A program made the translations under genes and the position numbers. This document shows, piece by piece, positions 36,280-45,045 of a stretch of DNA of 64,000 bases. How positions within the stretch are numbered: the first letter of the stretch is position 1; every line of letters starts with the position of its first letter. Below the pieces are notes generated by a model. That model saw only the letters and a list, made by a program, of their open reading frames with translations, was not told the origin of the DNA and did not search any database. Source of the stretch: Streptomyces sp. NBC_00250 (GTDB taxonomy: Bacteria > Actinomycetota > Actinomycetes > Streptomycetales > Streptomycetaceae); contig NZ_CP108088.1 in the NCBI RefSeq assembly GCF_036192275.1, positions 2,046,001-2,110,000 of the forward strand, given 5' to 3'.

Positions 36280-38070
36280 TCACGCCGACTGCAGGAGGCC
36301 GAGCGGGCCGAGGACCCGCTCGGCCTCGTGCCGGTCGGCCGCCCGCATCGCCCGGACCAGGGCGGCGGAACCACCGGGCCAGGCGGACGCCGCCGTGTCG
36401 AAGGCGGCACGGCGGGACTCCAGGGGCCCCTTCTTGGCGGGCAGCGCGTCGAGCACGAACAGCGCCCGCGCCGAGATCCCCACCTGGATCAGATCGGACG
36501 GCTCACCACGCGCGCGGAGCGCCTGATGGGCGTACGCCCCGATCACCGGGTCACGGAGGGCTCCGCGGAGGGCCTCGGGCGGGGCGGAGGCCGTGTCCAG
36601 GACGGCGAAGAGGCCCCGGACGGCGGCGGCGTCGGAGGTGCCGGCATGGACCGTGCCGAGAGCGGCGAACAGCTGGGACCAGGCGTCAGCGGTGTCCCCG
36701 CGCGCGTGGAGCCACTCGGCGAGCACGCGCGCGGCGACGCACCCGGGCCAGCCCTCGGCGGCGGCCACCACGACGGGCGCGGACCAGCTCCTGACCCGGG
36801 CGGTGTCGGGCGCGGCGATCCCGCGCACCCCGAGCAGATAGCGCACGACGCCGGCACCGCGCGGCGTGAGCCCGAAGGCGTCGCCGGTGCGGAAGACCAG
36901 GCCGGTGGCGGCGAGTCGGTCGACGGCGGCGGCGAGGTCGCGGGCGGGCCCTTCGAGGCGCGCCCGGTCGGCCTCGGTCAGCTCGTCCGTTCCCAGGAGC
37001 CGTACGAGCTCCGGCAGGGGCGGGGTCGTGTACGGGCCGGGTGCCTCGTCCGGCACCGGTACGGGCAGGTCCTCCAGGGCCGGATCGACGGCCCAGTCCT
37101 CGTACTCGGCGGCCTTGCGGGCGACGGACTCGGCGGAGCAGCCGCGCCGGTAGACCACGTACAGCAGATGCGGCGCCTCACCCCCGTAGGGCTCGAACTC
37201 CTCCTCGGCCAGCTCCTCGACGGCGGCGATGAGGGTGTCCGCGTCCTCCTCGACGAGCCCCGCCTCGATCGCGGGCGGCGGGGGTACGGGGACGGCGATG
37301 TCCCCGTAGTGGTCGAGGTGCTCGTCGAGGAGGGCATCCGCCAGGACGAGGTGGGGGAACGCGTCGGGCCCGGGCGCGAAGCGCGCGTACGGCCCGGCGA
37401 GCTGTTCGGCGAGCCCGGCGGCGGTCCACCGGTCCAGGAGCGCCGCGGCCACCTGCCCGATGCCGGTCGCCACGTCGTGGTCGGTGAGCAGCGGCCCGGC
37501 GGCGGGCGGCTCTTCGGCGTCCCGTACGTACGCGCGCGTGAGGGCCTCGGCGAGCAGGACGTCGGCGAGGGCCGTGCGCCCCATGAGATCGGCCCGGTGC
37601 ACCCCGTCGGGGAGCGGCGCCCCGTCGAGGGCGGCGAGCCGGCGCCGTACGTCCTCGGGATCGGCGAGGTCGGCGCCGCAGGTCCGCAGCAGCGAGGCGT
37701 ACCACCGGTGCCAGGTCAGATTCCCCGGGTCGGTCATGGCCCGCTCGAAGTCGCCGACGGCCTCCCTGACGGCCACGGCGACCTGCTCGCCCCGGCCCCC
37801 GTCGAAGCGCCCCGCGAGCTGTCCGAGCACGGCCGGATAGACGGCGAGCGCCCCTGGAGGCGCGTACACGAACGTCGGCAGGTCCTCGACGAGAAGCTGC
37901 CGCACGAGCCCGGGCGTCGGCTCGGGCACCCCGGTCTCCCGATCGGCCCCGCGCAGGGCCAGCAGTCCCAGCACCGCTTCCGCGGCACGCACGAAGACGG
38001 GGTCGCGGCGCTCGGAGGTTCCGTCGAGGAAACCGTCGAGCCCGGTGTTGGTGAGAACGGTCTCGGCCAC
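36280..38070 (-). CDS. Large unknown protein with winged-helix-like segment
   Basis: 596 residues, mostly helical and acidic; I do not recognise a family. At about residues 385-450 a stretch with AVDRLAATGLVF, GDAFGLTPRGAGVVRYLLG looks like a winged helix. The C-terminal third resembles alpha-helical (HEAT-like) repeats, with WSQLFAALGTVHAG and VLDTASAPPEALRGALRDPV. No signal peptide or membrane segment is seen. The GTG start is at 38070. It lies 71 bases downstream of the beta-family gene on the same strand, so the two may be cotranscribed and act together. A regulatory or scaffold role is only a guess. Confidence 0.7.
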   Translation of the reverse strand: MAETVLTNTGLDGFLDGTSERRDPVFVRAAEAVLGLLALRGADRETGVPEPTPGLVRQLLVEDLPTFVYAPPGALAVYPAVLGQLAGRFDGGRGEQVAVAVREAVGDFERAMTDPGNLTWHRWYASLLRTCGADLADPEDVRRRLAALDGAPLPDGVHRADLMGRTALADVLLAEALTRAYVRDAEEPPAAGPLLTDHDVATGIGQVAAALLDRWTAAGLAEQLAGPYARFAPGPDAFPHLVLADALLDEHLDHYGDIAVPVPPPPAIEAGLVEEDADTLIAAVEELAEEEFEPYGGEAPHLLYVVYRRGCSAESVARKAAEYEDWAVDPALEDLPVPVPDEAPGPYTTPPLPELVRLLGTDELTEADRARLEGPARDLAAAVDRLAATGLVFRTGDAFGLTPRGAGVVRYLLGVRGIAAPDTARVRSWSAPVVVAAAEGWPGCVAARVLAEWLHARGDTADAWSQLFAALGTVHAGTSDAAAVRGLFAVLDTASAPPEALRGALRDPVIGAYAHQALRARGEPSDLIQVGISARALFVLDALPAKKGPLESRRAAFDTAASAWPGGSAALVRAMRAADRHEAERVLGPLGLLQSA

Positions 38071-38141
38071 GCTTCCCAGGGTAGTTCGGCGAGGACGAAT
38101 CGGGCGTGCGACGCAGGCGGAGGGATGAGGAATCGCTTCTG

Positions 38142-39269
38142 TCACGGGCGTCTCCGTAGGGCCCGGACGACCTGGGCCATGTGCTGGACGTGGCCCGAGC
38201 GCAGCCAGGCCTCGGGACCGCCGACCCCCGCGCTGCCCGCTCCGGCCGCGCAGGAGACCAGCCAGCGCTCCCCCTCGCTGAACTCGGCTCCCCGGAAGCC
38301 CTCCGCGCACACGATCTCCCGGACCAGCGCGCGGACCGCGTCCGCGTGGTCGGGCCCCCGGGTGGGCACGCGCGCGAGGAGGAACGTGCGCTCGGTGGTG
38401 TAGCGCACGACTCCCCAGGGGGAGCCTCCGGCCGCCTCCATGGGCCGGTCGGCGCTCCCGGCGTGGTCGGCGCCGTAGTCGCCGTAGGCGACGCGTACCT
38501 CCGGGCGGTCGGGCCCGTCGACGAGCATGTGCCAGACGTCCCAGTCGAATCGGTGCGCCTCCGCGAGCGGTGCTCCGTAGTCCTCGGGGTAGCCGGGAGG
38601 GAAGGAACCGGCGAGCAGGACGACCGTCCGCCAGCGGTGGAGGGGACCGAGCAGGGCGAGGGCGCGCAGCGCCCGTTTCTCCGCCGGGCAGTGCTCGTCG
38701 ACGACGGCGCCGAGGTCGAGCAACAGGTCCAACGGGCAGCGCGCGAACGCGATCCGGTCCAGGAGGAGGCCGACCTCGTCCCTCAGCTTCTCGTCGGACG
38801 GCCCGGTCGGGAACACCCGGACGCCGAGGCCGCTGCCGCTCGCCCGGGCGGCCTCGGCGCTCGCCGTCTGCTGCCCGGCGGGGCGCTCGACGCCCGTCAC
38901 CGGCCGGAGCGAGGTCCGTGCCGCACCGGGCCGGCCGGGTGCGTCGAAGGGCCATGCCTGGTCCTCGACGTGGAAGGCGTCGACCCAGGCCGGCCGACCC
39001 CGCTGAACGGTCTCGATCCGGTGCAGAACCGCCCCCAGACGGGCGGCGAGCGCGGCCGGGTCGGGGTCGAGCGGGTGGGGCGGCCGCCCGCCCCTCGTGC
39101 GGACCCGCCCGACCCGTGGCGGGATGCTCCACAGCGGCGTCACGCGCGCGCGTACCCGTGGCGGAAGGGAGTCGTACGCGTCGAGCGCGTTCCGGCGGGC
39201 GGGCAACGCGGGCACGTAGAGCGGGTCGGACGAACGGTCTGACGACGGATCGGACATCGGCTCGAACAT
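38142..39269 (-). CDS. Beta family protein (T4 beta protein-like)
   Basis: About 375 residues. The N-terminal DPLYVPALPARRNALDAYD followed by VTPLWSIPPRVGR is the typical opening of proteins named after the phage T4 beta protein. LLLDLGAVVDEHCPAEKRAL and VVLLAGSFPPGYPEDYG support a TIM-barrel-like fold. The function of the family is unknown, and it is often found in actinobacterial accessory regions. ATG 39269 is the chosen start; 39257 is also possible. It is probably in an operon with the 596-residue unknown. No phage genes are adjacent. Confidence 0.75.
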   Translation of the reverse strand: MFEPMSDPSSDRSSDPLYVPALPARRNALDAYDSLPPRVRARVTPLWSIPPRVGRVRTRGGRPPHPLDPDPAALAARLGAVLHRIETVQRGRPAWVDAFHVEDQAWPFDAPGRPGAARTSLRPVTGVERPAGQQTASAEAARASGSGLGVRVFPTGPSDEKLRDEVGLLLDRIAFARCPLDLLLDLGAVVDEHCPAEKRALRALALLGPLHRWRTVVLLAGSFPPGYPEDYGAPLAEAHRFDWDVWHMLVDGPDRPEVRVAYGDYGADHAGSADRPMEAAGGSPWGVVRYTTERTFLLARVPTRGPDHADAVRALVREIVCAEGFRGAEFSEGERWLVSCAAGAGSAGVGGPEAWLRSGHVQHMAQVVRALRRRP

Positions 39270-39366
39270 CGGCGCCCCCCAGCGGCCCGCTGCATCCCCT
39301 GCTTCGCAGGGTGAGGGGATGCGGAGCACGGCGAAAGGGGGCGCTTCCGGCCAATCCGCGACTCCG

Positions 39367-40344
39367 TCAGCGCACCACCACCGTCCGGGGCGCCGAGAAG
39401 TCGCCCCAGGTGCCGTCCGGGAGTTGGGCGCGGAGGGTGACGGTGTAGCGGGTGCCCGGGGGGTCCTGGACCGGGAAGGTGTAGGTGGCGCGGCCGGGGG
39501 GTGGGGTGGTGCCCCAGATGACGGTGGTGGCGAACCTGCCGTCGAGGTGGAGTTCGTGGTGGGTGACGGGGGCCTCCGTGACCGGTGGGGTCCATGCGAC
39601 GGTGATCTCGCCCTTGGTCGCCGTCGCGGTGAGGCGGGTGGGGGCGGTGTTCGCGGGCGCGCCCGGCGACGGGGCCGTGGTCAGGTCGGCGGGGGCGCTG
39701 TCCGGTGAGGAGTTCTCGGCGGCGTCGCGGGCGCGGACGGTGAACGCGTAGGCGGTGCCGGGGCGCAGTCCGGTGACGTGGGCGGTGGTCGTGGTGCCGG
39801 GCACGGTGTGGATGCGGGTGTCGGCCTGATACACGTCGTAGGCGGTGACCCGGGTGTCGTCCTCGGCAGCCGACCAGCGGAGGGTCACGGCGCGGCTGCC
39901 GTCGGGGGTGGCGCGGAGTGCGGCCGGCGTGGTGGGGGGCGTGCGGTCCTCGGCGGTGGCGCGGAGGGTGGTCGCGGTGACGGTGGTGCTCGGCGCCGAG
40001 ACGTTGCCGGCGGCGTCGCGGGCCCGGACCGTGAAGCGGTGGCGGGTGGCGGGGGCGAGTCCGACCACGTCGGTCATCAGGGTGGTGGCCGGGAGGTCCT
40101 TGATCCTGCGGCCCTCGCTGTAGACCGCGTACCCGGTGACGGCCCGGTCGTCGGTGGCCGCGCTCCACATGACGTGGACCGTGCCGGCGCTGCCGGCGGT
40201 GGCGGTGACTCCGGTGGGGGTGGTGGGGGCGCGGGTGTCCTTGGCCTCGGGAGCGGCGGCGCCCGCGCACCCCGTGAGGGTGAGAGTCAGGGCGAGGGGA
40301 AGCGCGAGGGCAGTCAACAGGCTTGCGGCTAGCGGGCGTTGCAC
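39367..40344 (-). CDS. Lipoprotein with three fibronectin type III domains
   Basis: 325-residue surface lipoprotein. The signal peptide ends in the lipobox LTGC (Cys about 26). Three FN3 repeats follow at about 40-127, 135-220 and 235-325. Each has the Trp of strand B (VMWSAATDD, LRWSAAEDD, VAWTPPVTE), and the first two have the PATRHRFTVRARDAAGN-type ending. FN3 domains in actinobacteria usually link catalytic or binding modules, but no such module is present here. A binding or adhesion role is inference. Confidence 0.85.
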   Translation of the reverse strand: MQRPLAASLLTALALPLALTLTLTGCAGAAAPEAKDTRAPTTPTGVTATAGSAGTVHVMWSAATDDRAVTGYAVYSEGRRIKDLPATTLMTDVVGLAPATRHRFTVRARDAAGNVSAPSTTVTATTLRATAEDRTPPTTPAALRATPDGSRAVTLRWSAAEDDTRVTAYDVYQADTRIHTVPGTTTTAHVTGLRPGTAYAFTVRARDAAENSSPDSAPADLTTAPSPGAPANTAPTRLTATATKGEITVAWTPPVTEAPVTHHELHLDGRFATTVIWGTTPPPGRATYTFPVQDPPGTRYTVTLRAQLPDGTWGDFSAPRTVVVR

Positions 40345-40475
40345 GGGCCGGCCTCCTTCCGTCGGAAAGGTCCAGACCTATATCGCACAGTCGGACCGAC
40401 CTCGGCAAGGGGGCGTTGTCAGTGGCGTGCGCTTCACTGGGAACATCACTCTCCGTAGTCGAATCTGGGGGAATC

Positions 40476-41069
40476 ATGACGGACCGTACGACCTATGTGA
40501 GCCACGCCGGGGTACGCCGACGCGGCTGGACCGACACGATGGTGCGGGACCTGCTCGGCACGCCCGATGTGCAGGGCCGCGACCCGCGCCGCTGGTCCCT
40601 CGCGCCCCTGCGCCTCTACCTCCTGGCGCGGGTCGAAACCGTCGAGCGGACACCCGAGTTCGCCGAGACGTCGGTGCTCTCGCCGGCCCGTTCCTCCGCC
40701 GCCACGGCCTACGCCGAGCGGCGCCGGGCCGCCGTCCTGGCCGCGATCCGCGCGGAACCGATCGAGGTGCCCCGGCTCCCCGGCCCCGAGCTGGAACGGC
40801 GGGCGGTCCGGCACCGGCAGCTCCTGGGGGCGCGGAGTCCCGGGACGTCACCGGGAGACGGGGCTCCGGCCGGCGCGCTCGTACGGTGGCAGGTGAGCTA
40901 CCTCCGGCACGCCCTCGCACGGTACGAGGTGCTGCTCGACGGTCTGTACGGGGAGACCGGGCGCGGCGAGGCGGAGCGGCTGCTGCGGCGACGGCTGTAC
41001 GAGGCGATCGGCGCCGTGTATCCGGCGCTGACCGAGGAGTGTCGTCGCCGGATCGCGGTGGAGCGGTGA
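40476..41069 (+). CDS. Unknown cytoplasmic protein
   Basis: 197 residues, rich in Arg and Ala. The N-terminal part, GVRRRGWTDTMVRDLLGTPD, followed by LRLYLLARVETVE, resembles a small motif seen at the start of several uncharacterised bacterial proteins. The C-terminal half is helical, with YLRHALARYEVLLDGLYGET. I chose ATG 40476 because the preceding in-frame residues are atypical and a GGGGGAA site sits upstream. It is divergent from the FN3 lipoprotein and converges on the racemase-like gene. No function is proposed. Confidence 0.65.
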   Translation: MTDRTTYVSHAGVRRRGWTDTMVRDLLGTPDVQGRDPRRWSLAPLRLYLLARVETVERTPEFAETSVLSPARSSAATAYAERRRAAVLAAIRAEPIEVPRLPGPELERRAVRHRQLLGARSPGTSPGDGAPAGALVRWQVSYLRHALARYEVLLDGLYGETGRGEAERLLRRRLYEAIGAVYPALTEECRRRIAVER

Positions 41070-41130
41070 GCGGGCGCGCGGCCGGGTGCCGGCCCCGTCA
41101 CCGGAGTCCGGGTGGGCCGCCCGTCGGCCG

Positions 41131-41778
41131 TCACCGCCACAGCGAGCGCACGATCGCCCGGCACGCCGCCGGGACCGGCTCCACGATCCTGACCGCGCAC
41201 CGGGTGCGGAGGGCCTGCGCCGCCTCGCCCAGTGGGCCGCCGCCGATGACGACCGCCCGTGCCCCGTCCCGTTCCACGCAGGCGCGGACCGCGCGCCCCA
41301 GTTCGTCGAGGAGCAACTGCGGGTCGGCGGAGAGGTGTTCGGGGCTGCCTGTCGTCAGGCGGAGGCCCGTGTACCGGTCGGCGAGGCCCAGGGCCGTCAC
41401 CTGGGCGGCGATGGCCTCGGCCAGGAGCGGCGTCGTGGTGGCGATGCCGAAGGGGGTGCCGCCGACGGCCGCCTCCCTGAGGGCCGCCTCGCCCAGCCCC
41501 ACCACGGGCACCCCTGTCGCCGCGCGCAGCTCCGCCGCTCCCGGGTCGCCGAAGGCGCCGACGAGGAGCGCCGCGCAGTCGCCGGCGGCCGTGGCGCGGA
41601 GGCCCGCGGCAAGGACCTCCGGGGCTGCGGCGCGCAGCGCGGCCGGGTCGGTGAGCATGCGCGGGCCGCGGCGCACGGTCACGCCGCGTACAGGCAAGGC
41701 GTCGCCCAGGGCGCGCCGGGCGAGGGCGGCCATCATCGCGGTCGTGGCGGTGGAGGTGTTGGGGTTGATCAGCACCAC
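41131..41778 (-). CDS. Asp/Glu/hydantoin racemase family protein lacking catalytic cysteines
   Basis: About 215 residues. VVLINPNTST at the start, LVGAFGDPG in the middle and VVIGGGPLGEAAQAL near the end align by eye with allantoin/hydantoin racemases. In that family the two active-site Cys occur in ACFGDPG and LGCAGM; here the positions hold Ala and Gly. It may therefore not be a proton-transfer racemase. The N-terminus is uncertain: I used GTG 41778, but the frame is open upstream through a Pro/Ala-rich stretch to the stop of the NCS2 gene, where only a CTG is available. The context suggests purine or hydantoin chemistry. Confidence 0.75.
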   Translation of the reverse strand: MVLINPNTSTATTAMMAALARRALGDALPVRGVTVRRGPRMLTDPAALRAAAPEVLAAGLRATAAGDCAALLVGAFGDPGAAELRAATGVPVVGLGEAALREAAVGGTPFGIATTTPLLAEAIAAQVTALGLADRYTGLRLTTGSPEHLSADPQLLLDELGRAVRACVERDGARAVVIGGGPLGEAAQALRTRCAVRIVEPVPAACRAIVRSLWR

Positions 41779-41837
41779 GGCCCCGGGCCCCGCGGCGGGC
41801 GCGGGGACCGGGGCTGACGGTGTGGCTACGGGCGGGT

Positions 41838-43286
41838 TCAGTGGACGTGCGCCGCCTTCACCGTGTGGCTGCCGGAGATCTCGTCGCCGGGCTCCATCGG
41901 CGCGGTGACCTCGTCGTCGTCCCGGCCCTTGCCCAGGTGGTTGAAGACCACGTTGAGCAGGACCGCCGCGACGCAGCCGGTCGAGATGCCCGAGTCCAGG
42001 ATGATCTTCGCCGTCTCCGGGAAGGCGTGGTAGAACTCCGGCGCGGTGATCGGGATGATGCCGACGGCCAGCGAGACGGCCACGATCAGCACGTTGTTGT
42101 CCTTCTCCAGACCGGCCTTGACCAGGGTCTGGATGCCGCTGGCGGCGACCGAGCCGAAGAGGACGACGCCCGCGCCGCCGAGGACCGGCCGGGGGACGAC
42201 CGAGATGAGCGAGGCGGCGACCGGCGAGAGGCCCATCAGGACCAGGAAGCCACCGCCGCAGGCGACGACGAAGCGGCTGCGGATCCGGGTCATGGCGACC
42301 AGGCCGATGTTCTGGGCGAAGGCACTGCACATGAAGCCGTTGAAGAGCGGGCTGATCGCGGAGCCGAGGGTGTCGGCGCGCAGTCCGGCGGCGATGGTCT
42401 TCTCGTCGGCGGGCCGGTCGACGATCTCGCCGAGCGCCAGCATGTCGGCGGTCGACTCGGTCATGGAGACCAGCATGACCACACACATGGAGATGATCGC
42501 GGCGAGGGCGAACTGCGGGCCGCCGAAGTGGAACGGCGTCGGGAAGCCGACGATGTCCGCCTCGGTCACCGGGGAGAAGTCGGTGACGCCGAACGGTATG
42601 GCGATGAGGGTGCCGATGACGAGGCCGACGAGGACGGCGATCTGCTTGAGGAAGCCGCGGGTGAAGCGGCGGAGCAGCAGGACGACGACGAGCGTGATGC
42701 CGGCCAGCGAGAGGAACGTGGTCGAACCGTAGTCCTCGGCGGCGGGGTTGGGCCCCTGGGCCCAGCCGAAGGCGACCGGGAGGAGGGAGACGCCGATGAG
42801 GGTGATCACGGTGCCGGTGACGACCGGCGGGAAGAACCGCACCAGCCGGGAGAACCAGGGGGCGGCGAGGAATCCGAGGAGTCCGGCGACGATGATCGCG
42901 CCGAAGATCACGGGGAGCGCGTCGGCCTTGTCGTCGGTGGTGTCGACGATGGCGAGCATCGGTGCGACGCCGGCGAAGGTGACGCCGTTGACGAACGGGA
43001 GCCGGGCACCGATCTTCCAGACCCCGAGCGTCTGGAGGAAGGTGGCGAGACCCGCGGTGAACAGGCTGGCGCCGGTCAGGAAGGTGAGTTCGGTACCGGA
43101 GAGGCCGACGGCCGCTCCGACGATCAGGGGCGGGGCCACGACGCCCGCGTACATGGCGGCCACGTGCTGGAGGCCGCTGGTGACCATCTTCAGTGGGGGC
43201 AGCGTCTCGTCGACCGGATGCGTCTCGCGGTCGTCGGGGGCGGAGCCTGCGTCTTGTGCATTGCGAACCTGGGGCTTGGCGGCCAC
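41838..43286 (-). CDS. NCS2 family purine permease (first copy)
   Basis: Nucleobase-cation symporter of 482 residues with about 12-14 membrane segments. The NAT signature [QEP]NxGx4T[RKG] is present as QNIGLVAMTR, and TESTADMLALGE is the conserved helix-8 region. The N-terminal HPVDETLPPLKM and the His in LQHVAAMYAG are typical. Xanthine or urate is the most likely substrate given the neighbouring uricase genes. The GTG start at 43286 has GGAGG upstream. The racemase-like gene follows, and three strong hairpins separate it from the upstream deaminase gene. Confidence 0.9.
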   Translation of the reverse strand: MAAKPQVRNAQDAGSAPDDRETHPVDETLPPLKMVTSGLQHVAAMYAGVVAPPLIVGAAVGLSGTELTFLTGASLFTAGLATFLQTLGVWKIGARLPFVNGVTFAGVAPMLAIVDTTDDKADALPVIFGAIIVAGLLGFLAAPWFSRLVRFFPPVVTGTVITLIGVSLLPVAFGWAQGPNPAAEDYGSTTFLSLAGITLVVVLLLRRFTRGFLKQIAVLVGLVIGTLIAIPFGVTDFSPVTEADIVGFPTPFHFGGPQFALAAIISMCVVMLVSMTESTADMLALGEIVDRPADEKTIAAGLRADTLGSAISPLFNGFMCSAFAQNIGLVAMTRIRSRFVVACGGGFLVLMGLSPVAASLISVVPRPVLGGAGVVLFGSVAASGIQTLVKAGLEKDNNVLIVAVSLAVGIIPITAPEFYHAFPETAKIILDSGISTGCVAAVLLNVVFNHLGKGRDDDEVTAPMEPGDEISGSHTVKAAHVH

Positions 43287-43489
43287 GGCGGTTCCTCCGG
43301 TCGGTTACACGTCGGCGGTGACGCGGGGTTCAGGGAGGTGGTGCAAGCGGTGCGGGTGCAGGAGGTGCGGCTCGTTGCGGGGTGGTGCGGTGCTGCGGTG
43401 CAGGGGCGCTGCGGTGCTGCGGTGCGCGCGTGGGGAGTCCGCGACGCGGGATCGGGGTGCCCGGTGGGGGGCGGGCGGACATCACCGTT

Positions 43490-43593
43490 CCGGGAGGTGC
43501 CGTACGTCTTCTGCGCAGGCACCTCCCGGTCGGGCTGCCGCGGACCCCGCTCGGGTCCGCGGCGACCGACCGAGGGCCGTCCCCCTCGGTCGG
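43490..43593. terminator. Three tandem perfect hairpins after the uric acid operon
   Basis: Stems: 43490-43501/43518-43529 (12 bp), 43538-43547/43553-43562 (10 bp) and 43566-43576/43583-43593 (11 bp), all perfect. They lie between the deaminase stop and the first NCS2 gene and probably end the uraD operon. The rest of the 322-base gap (43287-43489) holds only short GCGGTGCTGCGGTGC-like repeats near 43385-43425. Confidence 0.75.
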
Positions 43594-43608
43594 ACTCCAT
43601 GGGGAGGG

Positions 43609-44997
43609 TCAGCCCTGGGCCGCGATGCGGGCCAGACGCTGGGCCTCCGCGCGCGCGTCGCGCGCGATCTGCTCCTCGTCGGCGAACAGCAGTCGGTTGT
43701 TCTCGACGATCTGCTTGCCGTTGACGAAGGAGGCGGTGACCGGGGCCGCGGCGCCGAAGACGATCGCGGTGACCGGGTCGGCGATCGAGGAGTGGCCGAG
43801 GCCGTCGATCTTCCAGAGGACGAAGTCGGCGAGCTTGCCGGCTTCGAGGGAGCCGATGTTGTCGGCGCGGCCGAGGACCTGCGCACCGCCGTAGGTGCCG
43901 AGGCGCAGGGCCTGGCGGGCGTTGAGCGCGGCCTCGCGGTGGGCGCCGAGGCGGTTGATGAGGAGCGCGTTGCGCAGCTCGGTGTGGAGCTCGCCGGACT
44001 CGTTGGACGCGGTGCCGTCGACACCGAGGCCGACCGGCACGCCCGCCTTCAGCATGTCGGGTACGCGGGCGATGCCGGCGGCGAGGCGCGCGTTGGAGGA
44101 CGGGCAGTGCGCCACACCCGTACCGGTGCGGGCGAAGGCCGCGATGTCGGAGTCGTTCATGTGGACGCAGTGCGCCATCCACACGTCCTCGCCGAGGAAG
44201 CCGGTGGACTCGAAGTAGTCCGTCGGTCCCATCCCGAACAGCTCGTGGCAGAACTTCTCCTCCTCCACGGTCTCCGAGCCGTGGGTGTGCATGCGCACCC
44301 CGAGCCGGCGGGCCAGCTCGGCACCCTGCTTGAGGAGCTGGGTGGAGATGGAGAACGGGGAGCAGGGGGCGACGGCGACCTGGGTCATCGCGTCGAAGGA
44401 GGCGTCGTGGAACTTCTTGACGGTCTCCTCCGTGGCGGCGAGCGCGCCCTCGGTGGTCTCGACGGCGAAGTCGGGCGGCAGGAAGCCGTCCTTCTCGCTC
44501 ATGTCCATCGAGCCGCGGGCGAGGGTGAAGCGGACGCCCATGTCGGAGGCGGCACCGATGATGGCGCCGGACAGGTCGCCGGAGTTCTTCGGGTAGACGT
44601 AGTGGTGGTCCATGGCGGTGGTGACACCGCCGCGGGCCATCATCGCCAGGGAGCCCTGCGCGGCCACGCGCACCATCGACTCGTCGATCCGCGACCAGGT
44701 CGGGTAGAGCGCGACCAGCCAGTTGAAGAGGTTGTGGTCGGTCGCCAGGCCCCGGGTGATCCACTGGTAGAAGTGGTGGTGGGTGTTGACGAGACCGGGC
44801 GTGACGAGGTGACCGGTGGCGTCGATGCGCCGGACCACGTTCTCCAGTCCCTCGGGAGCCTTGCCGGCACCGATGGACTCGATCTTGTTGTCCGCGACGA
44901 CGAGGTAGCCGGAGGCGTACTCGGTGTCGTTCGCGTCGACGGTCGCGATCGCCGCGTTCTCGATGACGATGCGCTGGGCTGCCGCAGGTGCTGCCAT
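43609..44997 (-). CDS. 8-oxoguanine deaminase (amidohydrolase family)
   Basis: Zinc/iron amidohydrolase of 462 residues that most likely turns 8-oxoguanine into urate and ammonia. Metal ligands are HHHFYQW (in NTHHHF), HTHGSE and HCVHMND, with the catalytic Asp in LGVDGTASNESG. Related triazine and guanine deaminases share the fold, so the exact substrate is inference. The urate-degrading context strongly supports an oxopurine. The start is ATG 44997 with GAAGGA upstream; a longer frame reaches 45036. It follows the second NCS2 gene by 48 bases in the uric acid operon. Confidence 0.82.
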   Translation of the reverse strand: MAAPAAAQRIVIENAAIATVDANDTEYASGYLVVADNKIESIGAGKAPEGLENVVRRIDATGHLVTPGLVNTHHHFYQWITRGLATDHNLFNWLVALYPTWSRIDESMVRVAAQGSLAMMARGGVTTAMDHHYVYPKNSGDLSGAIIGAASDMGVRFTLARGSMDMSEKDGFLPPDFAVETTEGALAATEETVKKFHDASFDAMTQVAVAPCSPFSISTQLLKQGAELARRLGVRMHTHGSETVEEEKFCHELFGMGPTDYFESTGFLGEDVWMAHCVHMNDSDIAAFARTGTGVAHCPSSNARLAAGIARVPDMLKAGVPVGLGVDGTASNESGELHTELRNALLINRLGAHREAALNARQALRLGTYGGAQVLGRADNIGSLEAGKLADFVLWKIDGLGHSSIADPVTAIVFGAAAPVTASFVNGKQIVENNRLLFADEEQIARDARAEAQRLARIAAQG

Positions 44998-45045
44998 GGC
45001 GGTGGTTCCTTCGTTCCTCTGGGGTGGTGTGGGCACGGCAGGACC

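Noticed and set aside
38142..39269. Beta-family gene as a prophage remnant
   Set aside because: No integrase, structural phage genes or attachment repeats are seen, and the base composition matches its neighbours.
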